Of a stretch of 64,000 nucleotides of DNA, positions 29,201 through 44,200 are shown in pieces. The stretch is from Epiperipatus broadwayi (taxonomy: Eukaryota; Onychophora; Udeonychophora; Euonychophora; Peripatidae), in contig JAQFVV010006342.1 of NCBI GenBank assembly GCA_028023455.1, positions 2,501,001-2,565,000 of the forward strand. Direction: 5' to 3'. A program made the position numbers and the translations under genes. The notes beneath the pieces were generated by a model. It saw only the letters and a list, made by a program, of their open reading frames with translations. It was not told the DNA's origin and searched no databases. Numbering within the stretch: position 1 is the stretch's first letter; every line of letters begins with the position of its first letter.

Positions 29201-32200
29201 CTTCGGATTCAGCAAGCATCGTTGCTCATTGGCCTGTAATAATCATTGGCTATGCTTTTATCTATACATCAGCCTATTGGCTTGTGGCAAACAATGCTTA
29301 ATCCGATCAGATAAAGTAGCATCTGGAATAGTCCACTTCTGAAAGAAGGGAGGACTATAACAAACACCATATATGGTTAGGAATGTAAAAGACTCCAGAA
29401 GTCTTGAGGGGTATATAAACCCCCATAAACTGATCTAATTGTTCTGAGTATGTTCTGAGTTTTAATTTAGTCAGAGACTCCTGCCTCTGTAAGTCCAAAG
29501 GCAGGTCTAGGGTTATTTATGCAAGTCACCATGACCTTTTATTATTTTATTATGCCTTATAATAGGTGATTTATATAGTTAAAATTATTCGTATTAAAGT
29601 ATAATCCTACCATCTCAATTTTGCCTTTGTCCATTTATTTACTTGCTGGTCATAAGACACAGCATTATCTTAGTTACTTCAACTTAAATCTAATTTATGT
29701 TTCATAGCTAGAAAATAAGAAACTTACTACTGGGATCACAAGCTCTATCTGCTACAGTTATATCATCAACAGCAATATATCCACGGTGATTTTCTCCTAC
29801 AACAGCTTCTATAACAATCTAAAATATATAGAGATAAATATAAAATGTGGATTAGTTAGTAATATACCACTTTAAAAAATTTTAAAAGGAAAAAAAAACA
29901 TTTGACATTATTTTGTCTATTGTTAAAGATAATAGAAGATGACATCTCTATTCAGATGATTCCAATAATGTGATAACAAGAATTTTAATATTGTCATGCT
30001 AAAAGTAAATATTAAAAAAAGTAAAGAAAAAGAAAAAATTCCTATGACTGCATTAGTTCTAGAATTAAGCAGGTTATTTGTTAATCTGAGATAAACTGGG
30101 ATTAACCATTAGGAAGATTCAAAAACCAAAACTATATTAGTTTGTGTAATTGATTCTATCAATTTACTTCAGTGTCAGTCATTAAAAGCATAAGTAATCA
30201 ATGAACATTAGACAGGAGTGCCAATCAAAACTGGAGTACTTTACAGCTACATCTATGTGCAATTCTCTGCTTCTCAGTAATAAAAACAAATAACAAAAAC
30301 TAGTTGAGTTCTTGGTTGTCACTACTATCTAGTATCTATTGATTATTCATCCTTAAAAAAAAAAAAGATATAGAATGATAGAATGGATTAGTGTTTTTAA
30401 TGCAGATATAAACAGCTGATATCCTTTTACCAAAGATATTTTCAAGTTAGTGTATAAGTGAGGCCACTAAAATATATAAATTACTAATCTAGAAACAAAC
30501 TAATATAGCTATATAAACAAGCTCTCTTAAACTCAAAATCTTATCATGTTTCTAACTTCCAAGTCTCAGCTTGATAATATTAACATAGTAAATACAGCTG
30601 TTTTATGTATATATGTGCGTGCAACCATCTATTTTCTCCCTAATAAAAGATCAATAACAGAAATTGCGCCTCTAGCGGCCACATAGCAGGTCAGGTTAAA
30701 GTACCGATATTATTCCTTCATTTTATTGGGGAAAACAGCAAAGAAAAAAATATTTATATATAGTTGTCTAAAAGATGACATGGTCAATAGTGGATCATAT
30801 TATAACTTTATTTGCTTGATTAAATGATTTGACTGAAAAGACTAATCAAGATTTATATATATCCCAAAACCCTCCTATACACATACTTTGTCTACACTTG
30901 TAGTTGCTAATACTTATATTATGAACTGCACATTCTTTAATGATAGACACTAAAAATAAAGTTTTTTTTTAATTACTATGATTACAATGAATAAACAAAG
31001 GCAAAACTCTCCATACAGTAGTGCCACCCTGTGACAACCAGAGTAATCAATGGATGCCAGAAGGCTTGTGCATAAAATCCCTATCTAATGCCTACTCATC
31101 CAATATCCCCAGACTAGTTTCTGGCTTTTGGCCTTCATCAGTGAGGAGCCTTGGATCTGAGAGCACTGCACCTAGATCTTAGGATCTAATGCAACCTTCC
31201 ATCAGCCACCTATTATCTCTACTTAACTACAAAACTATGATAATGAAATTGAAAACACAGTAATATTTTCAATCTAAGCTCAATAGCTTATATAGTCATA
31301 TGGGTCTGAACTCAATTCAGCACCCATACATTTTGGTATCTTTGCAATTAAAGTATATGGCCTGGATACACAACCATAGAAACTTACTTTATTTTTATGA
31401 CAAAGCCATACCAATATCTCTATTTAAATTCTGTTAATATATTACTTATACAATATTATAAATTATTTATTTGTTTTAATTATGGCATAGAACATGAGGC
31501 AAAATCATCTTTCTCTATTTCATATATAGCACTGACTGATTGTGTCGAGCCAGAGATAAAGTTAACTTTTTTATTAAAATAAATAAATTTTATCTTTTTA
31601 TTTATTTGCAATAGAGAAGCATTTTGAGATTGATGCTGAAAAGACTTCAAAGCAGATTTCAAAATTACAAATACTACCAAGAACTTAAAAAGATTCCAGG
31701 CAACTGATTTGTTTTAAATGCATTAATAAAAGGACTGCATCGTACATAATTTCAAGATAGTAAGTTAAAAAATGGCAGCAATGAATCTTGCACAACTTCT
31801 TCATTCAAATTGAAGCAGAACATATTTAAATAAATATAAAGTAAAAAATACTTCTATCAATACTTTACTCTTTTTTTTCAATATTTGTGTAAGTTAAGAT
31901 AAAATTTCCACATCTTTTAGATATTTCAGTCAATCTAATACATGACTATTAAAATACACTTTTTTTCATTATTATTTGTCACTTTAAATGTTTTTTTAGA
32001 TGGTGAAATGAACATTGAAAAAGACTATTGGACAGTTGAAATTGTTGATATTTTTAGAAAATTGGATATAATACGATATTGAATCCGTAGGAAAATATAT
32101 AAATAGTGTTTGTTATTGCTATTTTGTGCACCAACAAAATATTACATGACCTCTGCCCTCTGGAATAGAAGAAATAGATTTATTATTTAACCAAATAAAA

Positions 32201-35200
32201 CCATCCATTACAGATGATTAAGTATAATAGTATTATAACATTAATTTAAAGAAATAAATATTTAATAATAAAAATGGATTTTGATAACATATATTTTAAA
32301 TGCTCAGACTAAATTTACTAAAAATATTTATAGAGAATTAAATATTGTTTCATTTTGTATTCCATTTAATGTTCATAAACCAATAAATAATTAAAAAAAT
32401 ATGATATCTAAAAAACAAAAAAATATTATATATCAAATTATGTAAGAATGCAATGCTTCATATGTTAAGGAATTGAGATACAATATTGAGAAATGATATC
32501 TTTTAGATAAATATATAAAGAGTAAAAATAATAGCATTATTTGTTTTCTTTGTTCATAAAAAATCATTTAATTTTATTTTTAACTTTGAATTCTTAGTGA
32601 GAAAAGAAATTATAATAAAAAGAAAATGAAAGAGATGATTCATTATAAAGAGAAATTTTTAATTTTTAGAAAAAATGCAAATATTAAAATTTATGAATCT
32701 TGGGATATGACATGATGACTTTCAGAATGGTTTCAAAAATAACTGAGTTTTATAGTTGTTATTATTAATATTTACCATTAATACTTTTTAGATTTATTTA
32801 TACATTGTTTTATAAAAAAAAATACTTCAGTTCATTTTCATGTGTTATTTATTTCATTAAATGATTCTGGATTCTTTGCACATCTGATTGTGTTTTTTTT
32901 TTTTTTTTGAAGAGAGAAAGTAATAAAATTGCAAGTATCCACACACAAACATTTTATTGACATTTAATTACCCTTTCTTTGACTAAGTGCCCTACTACAA
33001 AACATATTTACATAAAATGTTTTCTCTATTATAATTTTCTTAACTTGTTTAACAACACTGTAGATAAAATCTACTTTTTTTTTTTTTTGAATAATTAAAT
33101 TGAGTATGTATTGCATTATTAATAATACCACCTTTAAATTAACATAAAAACCAAAATATCTCAAGTGTACACTGCTTATCACCCACCACACAGAGACATT
33201 TATTGTGAATTATATTTTTTACCTGATAATAAAGGTTACTCTTAATAGTCCTTTCTGCAAATTTCCAAAGATTTCCTTGAGAGCCTATTTTTTTCCAAAC
33301 TAATACATCATTAAATTCTTGTCGAATATGTATATTAAGCTGATTAACATCTTCTCCAAACATGTGGTACCAGAAAGATATACAACGTTGGCTAGTAGGA
33401 GGTTGTTCCAGAGTTACTAACTGCGCTCGTTCACCTGGACGATGACCCAATGCATCCATAAAAGCATAGAATCCTAATAGAAAAGAAAAAAGTTAGTTAA
33501 TTCAATTACTTTGATTAATCTCAGTATAAATCTTATACCTTTTCCTGTAGTATGGTCCCCTGAAGGCCCATTCCACTCATAAACAGCATTAGTTTCCTGT
33601 CTTAACCAATCAAAATCATCTCGGATCTCTTGATACCATCCACAAAAATCTTTTTCAAAATCACAATTTAAGTCTACATAAAAAAAAATCCAACAATATA
33701 AATAGTAGTAGTAAACATTTGTAAAAATTAAAAAAGTTGAATATCTTTATGCTATATGTCATAGTTTTAAACAATCTGCATATCAGGCATATATTTGCTA
33801 GCATGAGATTACACAACAATGCAGTAATTTCTTGCTTTGTGATAATTAATTACAATATTTCCATGTAATAAATATTGATAAGTAAATGCTATAACAAGTT
33901 TATTTGTATAATTAAAAGAAAACAAGGATACAATAGGAATATATTATTAAATTTTATATACACAGTATGTCCCACTGAAAAGGTAATTGTTTCTGTCTTT
34001 ATGTTGCCTGCAAACCATATCTCAACCAACATGTTATATGTAGTGACAGTTTAGCTATTCACCAAAAAATTTTAAGGTGTTAGCATGTCTGGATCACAAA
34101 TTACAACATGAAACATCACTCTAGTTTTTGTATCTTCATGGAATGAATTCAATGCTCTCGGTACCATCACAAAATCTTCACAAACCACTTGAAACATTCT
34201 TGTGACTCATAGCATCATTTTAACGATTTCACTAGAAATGTTTCCCAATTTAAACAAAATTTAATGAGAGTAAACTGTTCCATTAATAGTAAGGTTATGA
34301 AACCCACTATCACATTTGATATCATAACTACTGATCCTGATTCATTAATATCTTAAAATTTTTGTGGTAAGAGTTAAACTACATCATTACATAACATATT
34401 CATTGATTGATTCAGAGATAACCTTGAAATTAGCTTGGACAAAGAATCAGTCACCATTTCACAGGAAAACACTATGTATATATTGTCAGAAAATATTAGA
34501 AAATCCTACATTATTTTTTCTGCTGCAATTTGCTTATAAAGTGTTATACTGGCTTAAAAAATCTTTATCTTTAGTTTAGACATTTGTGTTCAATGGCAAA
34601 GGAATCAGAATTTCACCTATCGAATTGATGGTCACTCTTTAAGGATTATAGTTTGAGAAAATACGTTAGTATTATTTAACATAATATCAGGCATTTTTTT
34701 TAAGGTAGATATCAAATCTCAATCACTGTAAATAATATCAAGATATGCAAAACTTCTTCCATTCTTATTGCATTACTTCTATTAAATCTTTTGGAAAAAT
34801 CTACACTTCTCTTAATGCACTTTTCAATGTTTTATTTCATTTATGATAATTTCGACTGGTTTGCATTCTTCTTCAGATATTCTTAAACAACATTCATCAA
34901 ACCTCTTTTCAAATTACAGATTAATGATTTTAATTTGAAAGAAAGTTGTGATATTAGCTTGTGATTTGAAAAAAGACTTGATAAAAGATATTTCAAAAGA
35001 CTAATGAGTAGTCAAATTGAATAAAACATTAAGGGAAAAAGCATTAAGAAATGGTGATCATGTGAAGCATGAAAAGAAGTTTAAAGTTACAAATAATACT
35101 ATACAAGATAAAACTTTTAAATTTAATTCATTAATAATATGTTCTTAAAAAAAAAGTTCTAAAATTCCTAGTATTATTGAACAGTTCAATAAAATCTTTG

Positions 35201-38200
35201 CAATCCTCCATAAATTATCCTTAAAACTTCAATAAAACTGAAATATAGTTACTAAATAATTTTTTAAAAATATATTTTTCTACTTTATCACTATTTTCTT
35301 TAATTATAAGACATTGAATAATTAAGTAATATCATGGATCACTTTTAATGTGCCTCATCTTTTAGGTTTAAGGGGAAAAAATATTCTAACATGTGATCTC
35401 CGAATTTATAAATCTAATTTTTATCTTTCTACTGGAAGTCATTATATCATTTAATATCTATTACCAATAGAGATTTACCAACGTACCACCAGTTATAGTA
35501 ATAAATTTACATTTAAAGTCTGTCTATTTTATGGCAATAAGATAAAACCATTACTATTATAAAATAGGGCATCCACATTTCTATTTCTGACTACACTGAG
35601 GATCTTATTATGTTTGTTACATAATGAATATACTGTCGACATATTATCTATTACCATGGAGATTTGCTGTTTCAACTACATGTTATTAAAAAAAATAACC
35701 AAATGGTTTATTACTTGCTATGTCCAGTGGTGACCAAGTTACAGCACAGCTGGATTGCAAATTTAAAGAAGTGACTTTAATACTATCATAGGTGGCATGA
35801 CAATTAAAATTATTGATACTCCATAATACTTAAATAGTTATTTAGAAAATTTCTTCACACTTTAACATATGAAGTTATACATATATATTTACAATGGGTT
35901 GAAGGCAGTTAATTTATATGGGTTCTATGACATGGTACTGTGGTCCCGGAATATTAATTAAAGTCCAGAGAATAGTTCTCGGAGAGGCCAGATTAGCAAG
36001 GCTGACAGTAAATGCCAGAGGAAGAAACACTTCTGTTCTTCAAGGGCTTCAACTAGCTAATAATTTTCTCTTCCCCTTCTGGTGAAGATCACGGCTCAAG
36101 TTCCCATTTTAATAAATCTAATTGGTTGGAGTCCAATGGTACCATGTGGTAGTATCCCTGTTATTACATTCCAATCTGCATTTTTGTTGTATAATACAAG
36201 TTCTTATTGTTTTTAATTAATTAAAGTTTTCTTTATTCTGATAATTCTTATCAGGAATCCAATCCGTATTTTACAATGGCATTTAATTAAATTTGCTGTA
36301 GGGCTATTTAATATTTAATCAGAGTTGCTGATCCTTAAATTAATTTTGCCTAATTAGTTCATAGCATTTTTATATGTCCATTGCGTTTATGCATGCGCAT
36401 ACTTAATTTAACTTTAACATTTTCACGTCTTTTTCTGTTTCAATAAAAATACGTATTTGATCAGATTTTTTTAATATACGCATAGTTAGCATTACTAAAA
36501 AATTCCTAAAAAGTTTTAGCATCAGAAGTGACAGAGCATGTCATTGTACCACTGCAGCTAATAAATCAAAAAATTTCTATTTTACTAAATGGTGTAAAAG
36601 TCAAGACTTTGAGAATATTTACTTTATGCTTACATGACAAGATTATTACACTATAGAGAATCAAATGGTTTATCACTCAGAGGATCATGTGATATTCAAG
36701 CACTGGAAGCAAGATAATTGAACTATGATCCAGAAAGTTTTAATTATTGAACCTGCTACTCTATTATTGTCTTAAACAATGGAAGGCAATTATTATTAAC
36801 ATAAACAGAGCAAAACTCTCCATACAGTATGTGATATTATTAACATACCTAATTAGTGACCTCTAGCATAAAATATTTCCTAATTTCTTATCATGATGAA
36901 TATATTGAACATTTTTTTTCAATAAGACATTGATATTTACATATTATTATTCAGTGATCATTAATTAATAAATTTAATTATAAATTAATAGGAATTTTTA
37001 TAACTTTATAAACACATTGCATTTTATCATACAGAATATATTTTACAACAAATTTATGCAATTATTACTAATACTTATAGGGATGGAAAATGTTATGGCA
37101 AGACTAATCATTCAATGTTATGGATTCAAACTTTTTTTTAAGTTTATCATTAGCATTTTCAAAAATCCTTCTTGACTTATCTTGAGATGTGAATACTAAC
37201 TTCTTCATTTCTATTCTGGATACTTTAGATATTTTAATATTGTCTCAAAAATTATCTATGTTTGATTGTCTACAGTATTATTAGATATATAAATTAAAAC
37301 AATTTCAAGTGATCATTTGGGAAAGAGGGAAAAAACACTTTTTTTTCCTCGAATAGTTTATTTTTTGAGAGTTCGTTAGAAGTTTGAACACTGAAAATAA
37401 CAGATCTGGAGTCATGATCATTGGATCTTGAGCTCTGGAGTCCATCCCTAGAACATTGCACTAAACCTCACAGGCCAGTATTAAGAATTATCTAATAAGA
37501 GAGATATAGATTGCAAATTGAGAGGGAAAAAAGTTTCATTCTGTATAACAATGGAATGTTAATATTTTTGCATTATTCATTAATGTTCTTCAGCAATTAA
37601 GTAAAATATGCTAAGTAAATTGTTTAGCGATCATGCTTATTTTCTTCATTAAAGTCATTGTTCATTTACAGAAGAGCACATTTTCTTTAACAAATCCTAT
37701 TTCTGGATTAATATTTTCATCATTGTCTTCATGTAGTAATGCCTTTTTCTAGATATTTAACAATTATTTATGTTAAATAAGTTGAAATGCAATTAATTGT
37801 TATAATTCTTTTTATTGATCTGAGTGATTAAAAAAACTGCAATTTCTTAGTTATAATTCTCCACCTTCATCCCACATATATGAGTGAAAGCAGAAAACCT
37901 TATACTTAATTGTGGTTTATAATGAGATAGTTCTCAGATCATCTTAACAAAAAAATACAAATAAAATCAAAAAACATGATTCTTTGATAAATATACCAAT
38001 CATAAAATGTTCCCATCAACTGTACTATAATCATCAAGTGGTTTAATCAGATATTTGAATAGACTAACTTAATGACCATTTTATGGAAACCTGTTCAATT
38101 ATGTTGAATGATTGAACATCTATTGTATTTTCTACAAAACAATGTATTAGTATAAAATAGATTACCGTAAGACTGATTAGAAGGAAGAGTTGCACAGTCG

Positions 38201-41200
38201 ACATAACTGATATCATCTACAGCAAAATCCCCTCCTAGAAATCCAAGCCAGCCCATCTTGACTTCCATTTCAATCTGAAAAAAATAATAATAATAAAAAG
38301 TTACTCTTAACATGGTTATCTACAATGCATTAACAAGATAAATAATAAATGGCAGAATGTTATTTCTTCTAACCAAAAAGCATATTTCCCAAAACTACTT
38401 TATTGGCTCTGCCTTTGGATGGAGTATGAAACTCATCCAAAACAATCTTAACAATGTATATGATTTAAATAAAATTCAGATAAATAAAAACAGGTGAAGT
38501 ATTATTATAGTTTATAATTTACCCACCATACGGGGATGAGAGGTGCATAGAATGTGCAATGACCCCCCCCCCAAAAAAAAAAAATTAATCAAAAAATAAT
38601 ATATTTAGCAATGAAAATAATTTATTAAGTGAACAATTACATTTAGCAAATAAAAAATATAAATAAATAGGTCATGTTTCATATTTTGCATTGATGTTAA
38701 AAATAAAATGCAAGCATTTATTATTTAATTTCTGGCAAAAAGTGCGTTAAATAAATGTGACTTGGAAATTGCTTTCTTTAAAATCTAAGCCCACACTTAC
38801 ACTTCATTAAAGTGATGATAACAGTAATTATATCTTGTCTCTCTCTTTTAATTTAGTGATAAAGCAATGATTTATTAAATGCTTTTATTAAACTTAACAT
38901 GTCTGTATGTCTGCATCAAATCTTATAACAATTTTTAACCTATTTCTGCTGAATGGGTATTCTTAAAATTTTTTGCACATATTCTGTTTCTATGTCAGAG
39001 CAATATAATAATGCAATCTTGTCAAGCCCAATTCCACAGACAACATTTCAAACTGCATTTCAAATCGATTTAATAATTTTTAGTCATGTGCAATAGATGT
39101 GGCTATGTTTTTTAAAAAACGCTATTCTCAAATTTAAGAAATAAATTAATTAAAATAACTAAAAAACAAAAGGAAGGATTAAATCTTAATTTTCCTTTGG
39201 ATTGTTTATACAAAAATTTGCTTTTTTAAGCTGTTGCCTTAATAAAAATTAAAAATATATTTTGCTATATCTTAGTCATTTCACTGTGCCAATTGTATGT
39301 GGAATGATTGATGTGCTTGCAGGGGACTTTCAGAACATTCTGGACCTTTACCCAATTGCCCTTGTTCCTTTCCTCAAGACAAAAATCAACCCATTCTCTC
39401 TAGAAAACATCCGTCCAATCTCCATGGCCCCCCTGCTGATTAAAACAATCGAAGCAATAATCAAAGATCATATACAAGTCCAGCTCTATACTCACCTTAC
39501 ACCATTCCAGTTTGTTTGTAAAGAGGTTTCCACCAATGATGTGGTCCGTCTTTTCCTGCTCCTCTCAGAGCATGCCAGACAACATAGGAGATCCACCCAA
39601 ATAGTCATCCAACTTTGATTTGTCATCAGTTTTTGATTCTGTAGTCCCTTAAGTGCTACTCCAAATGCTTCAGGACTATGGGGTGCCAAACATTTTCATT
39701 AGAATCATTGGTAACCTCTTATTTAATAAATCGATTTTCATATTGCTAGATGGAAAAATAACCAGGTTTCAGTTTTCAATTCCTCAGAGTTCCCCATTGA
39801 GTATGTTATGTTTTGTCACATACATAAACCCTCTTTTGCTAGACATTGAGGGGACTGTGCCAGGAATCTATTTGCCAATGCTAAAGAAAGAAGTGCATCA
39901 CATCTCTTATGTTGATGATGTAACTATTTTTCTCCCAAATAAAAAATTCCCTCCCCAAATTATTAGTAAATATGAGACCAAAGTGAATCTTCACATTAAT
40001 TACTCAAAATCATCCGTGTGGAAGATGTACTCTGGCATGATTTTACAAACTCAGTTCACATCAAATCCTCAAAGATTTCTGGGTTTTTCAATAGCCAAAT
40101 CCACCATGCAGATGAGGAAGGACATACAGCAAAGCATCATAGACAAAACTGTAAAAATTGTCAATTCCTTAGCTCAAATATCACTCTTCCTTCCTGGCAA
40201 AACAACTCTTTTAAATATGCTCATTTTACCAAGAATTAATTATTTCTTACCAATAATCAAACCTGCCAAGGCTTTTATTGATAAAATTAATTCTACCTGT
40301 TCCTGACTACTATGGAAGGGCAAGGTGGTTGCGATCAGCAATGCCAAGGTGCAAATGCCCAAGGAACTTAATGGTCTCAGATTACACTCGGTCTCCACAT
40401 ATTATGCTTAAAAGGTTTTTGGTACATTGCGAGCTATGTATATGGAAAAAGGTGACTCTTTTTTTCCTTTTCCAGTTGAACCCATCGACACCCCCCCTCC
40501 CATTTGAAAGCAAATGGATTGCAGAAATTTGAAATTTTGCTAAAAAACTAATCAATATAACTCAAACACCTTTGATAACAAAAAAACATATTGGGAGGTA
40601 TATGGTTTAATGCATAAGCATCAAGTGATAAATCATAGTGAAATAGGACTTAACAACAAACAAATAATAAAAAACTAAAAAATTGGTACATGGAACCTAA
40701 ACATATAGACTTTGTTATTAAGCTTAATCTTTTGGCACTACTGACCAATCATTTCCTGGTATGGTGAAGAGGTTTTGTTAAAATTGATACACAATGTCAG
40801 CTCTGCAAATTGGCAGATGAAACAATTTTAAATCAACATTAATATTACTATCTATAAAATTGTATACTGTATGTGTATAAATAAGTTTACTGTACTATAT
40901 AAATTTATTTTATTAAAAACAAAATAAAATTTTAAAAGATATTTATTTTTACATCAGTACAAAATTTTTATCAAGTAGTAAGTAAAACAATAAATAAAAA
41001 TGATAATTTACTTTTCTAATTAAATTCATTTTATTAATTTCTTGTTTAAATGCAAGTCAGTTTATTTTATGATTTCTTTCTCTTTTCCATTTTGCAATTC
41101 AATGTAATCTTTCTTTTTCAATTATTTCATCTCCTTTCCCTATTTAGCAGATGGATATACATTTTTATAAAAATTGTTGGATTGATGTGAATTAAAGAAA

Positions 41201-44200
41201 GCTACTGGATTAAGATAAAAAGTAAATAAAAAAAAACTCATTGCATTTACATTATTAATTTATATATATTGCCTGAACTTGTATTTCTTTTTGAAATTTT
41301 ATTTTTAAATGTGTATATATACTAATTGATTTACATATAAATGATTAAAGATAAACTTTATAATTTTTAACCTGTATAATACAGATTTTCAAAAAGTATT
41401 TTATGAACACTACATTATGTGCATTTATAATAGATATAAATATAATTCTTTGTGCATGAAGCCACAATTTATCAACCCAGCTTTAAACCAAGTTATTATG
41501 CCTACATAATTTTGTTCATCACTAGAATATAAAAAATATTCAATTTGAAAAATCAATATTTTGGAAATATCCATATTTCATTCCATATCAAACCAAGATC
41601 TTTGCTGTAGTAAGTGGGCAAGTAATTATTTGAGTTGTTGGTTTATTTCTTTAGAAAAGATAGGAATTGCATTACTTTACTGGAAAGTTTTAAGAGGAAT
41701 GAAGAGACTACTAGTACAAAAAGATCATATGCAAATCAAATTTCCATAATTAAATAGTCATTGTTAAAAGAAAATGGATTTTAGAATATAAGGACATTGC
41801 CTAGCTTCGACTCTGTTTATTAATGTAAAGGAAATATGTTTTTTTCATACTGTAACTGATGACTTTTGTTTTATGTGACCACTCTGATCATGTGTTGTAT
41901 ATTTTTTAAAAATTGAGTAATTTTTCATACTGTATAAATTAAAACATGATTGTAATATTTGTTGAATGGAGAAAACAGTAAAACAAAATGACAGTAGTTA
42001 ACTGTTCTTTCCAGTCTGTTGGAAACTGGTTTTAATTAAGGCTCTACTATGTATTTGCAAAACAAACTATTAAAATATCACAGCAAAATAAATTAAAATA
42101 GTATTTAATAAATTTACAAACCCAATATGCTAAAATTAAGTCTTTATTGATATTACAAACAAACGATATGTCCCCAATGAAACAAAAGTCTAAACTGAAC
42201 AAGTTAAAAATATTATCTCCAATGCCTTTGTTATAAAATATAGCGATCCTTAGCTAAAGACAGTTATTATTTGCTACATCCCATAAATTTATAACAATGA
42301 AACAATCTAAGTTTCTACTTTATCATTTATGTATTGCTTATAACACTTCTTTCATATACACTTCTATGCAACAAATTTTCTTAAAAACTTCTTTATTTTC
42401 CTTACAGTTTATATAAAAGTGTATATGAAAGAAGTGTTATAAGCAATATTTATGATTATATGAAGATATGCAAAGAAAGTGAAAGAGTAGAATAAGAGAA
42501 TATACTTTATCATTTGATAGTAAATCCATGGAGAGCCTTGTCAGGCATATATAAAATAATAATAATAATAATAGGACAATCTGTATACAGTTGTAATCAG
42601 CTCATTAATCTTCAGGTAACTGGTACCTGTGATCGGTATCTCCATGATATCTTGTGGTGCAAACTTACCACTATATATTTTTTGGCTGATGATGAAAGAA
42701 ACACAATTTATTGCACATAGTTATAAAAATGGAGAAATTCTGCTGTATCTTTTTCTTTTCCATTCTTTATCTATCTCTGAATTTCTTCTTCTCACTATTT
42801 AAATTCTTCATTTACAGATTTAATTAGTGTATTTTAATTTATTCAGATAGTTTAATCATTTCTTGTCTTATTAATTCAAGTTACTTTTCCTCAATTTCTT
42901 ATTTCATTAATTACAGAATTAATCAGCTCATTTTTTTTTTTTCATTAATTAAACTAACATATCTTACATATTTTCTCTTTATCAAGTCGATACAACTCTC
43001 CACTCCCGTAATTAATTATTTATATTTATATAAACTTCATAATACATTTATTCCCATTTACTTAAGTCATTCTTTTCCCCCAAATTCTTATTTCTTATCT
43101 TTTTTTCTGGAGTGCTTTTCTTTTTCTTTTAAAATTCAATGTGCCTTTTAAAATTCAAACTTTCTCATTTCCAGTACTTCAAATTATATTGTAACATTTC
43201 TTTTTTAATCACGCTTTTATAGAAATACAACAGGTTCTAGTCACACTGTCATTTAGAATCCATTTATGGTTAACATTAGTTTTAAGAATGAAGGAAGACA
43301 GATATCATCACTGAACAATTAAATGTAAGTTGAGGGGTTATGTGATGCTTAGCATAAAATAATTAGCCGTAAATAAATAAATATATAAATTACTTTTCAA
43401 TTAATATAAAATACAATCTGTACAAATGTGCATTTTAACCTTATATCCTGCAGGATGTTTGCCAATATCTAGGTCAGTTCTCCTCCACTGACTATTTTGT
43501 GTAGTGACTCTCATCAGCTGATAAGCATCTGCAGGTTCTGTTCCATTAACCAAACGCACAGTTATGCTAGCTGCAATAAAAAACATTAACAAAATAAAAA
43601 AAATATGAAGTATACAAAGAACTAAAAAATTATTATGTCAATTCTCAATATTTGTTATAAGAATTCAGGCAAGTGAATCAAATTTTAAATTTTATCATTT
43701 TTACCGTAAACCATAATTCAATATTATCTGGCCATTAAAAATATTCATGGCATTGCTATTTTATGAATGATACTGTGATGGTTATCATAAATGTGCAAAA
43801 ACATACACTTAATAAATAATTAAATTTTATTTTTATAATACTAGCAAAACATTATACGACTTTTGATTGTAATATTATTTTTAAGTAGTAAACCTATTTC
43901 TTCTACTTCAGTTCTACCATCTGGTGTAAGCTTGAATAATCAATAAATGCTAGATGATAGTTTAGGATATGGATAGGATACCATTGAGTAAGGATTTATT
44001 AAGAATTGCCATATAGCATCCAAATGATTATTCCAGCTTACAATAGGTGGCACAACTGGAATAGAAGAAATAAATATACTAATTTAATTTTTAAAAATAT
44101 TTCTTTATTATCGTTGATTTTTATCTACTTTTAATTGTTTTAGTAAATATTTCAGTTGAAATTTAATAACACCAGTAAATATCTTGCATTTCTTTATTAC

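Larger units (their letters stand above)
26405..29664 (+). mobile_element. Compact LTR retrotransposon with large pol deletion and nested solo LTR
   Basis: Complete structure: 5-bp TSD TTATC on both sides (26400-26404 and 29665-29669), 5' LTR 26405-27035, primer-binding-like site, gag, remnant of the two ends of pol, polypurine tract and 3' LTR 28391-29664. Both LTRs start TG and end CA. The 3' LTR is 1,274 bp because a 639-bp solo LTR with its own 5-bp TSD lies inside; without these it is 630 bp against 631 bp for the 5' LTR. The internal region is only 1,355 bp. By eye the LTRs differ at roughly two dozen positions, so insertion is not very recent. It lies in the intron between exons 8 and 9, antisense to the gene. 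Confidence 0.95.
28391..29664 (+). repeat. 3' LTR of the compact element, interrupted
   Basis: Same ends as the 5' LTR (TGCAGTATTC and CACAGCA). It is split at 28723/29363 by a solo LTR. The segment on the right resumes exactly where the 5' LTR continues (ACCATATATGGTTAGG). Confidence 0.95.

Noticed and set aside
43566-43570. Acceptor GCAG|CTAGC for exon 4
   Set aside because: It is a better-looking acceptor, but the exon 3 phase requires a single base before the ATA codon, and this choice would put TAG in frame.
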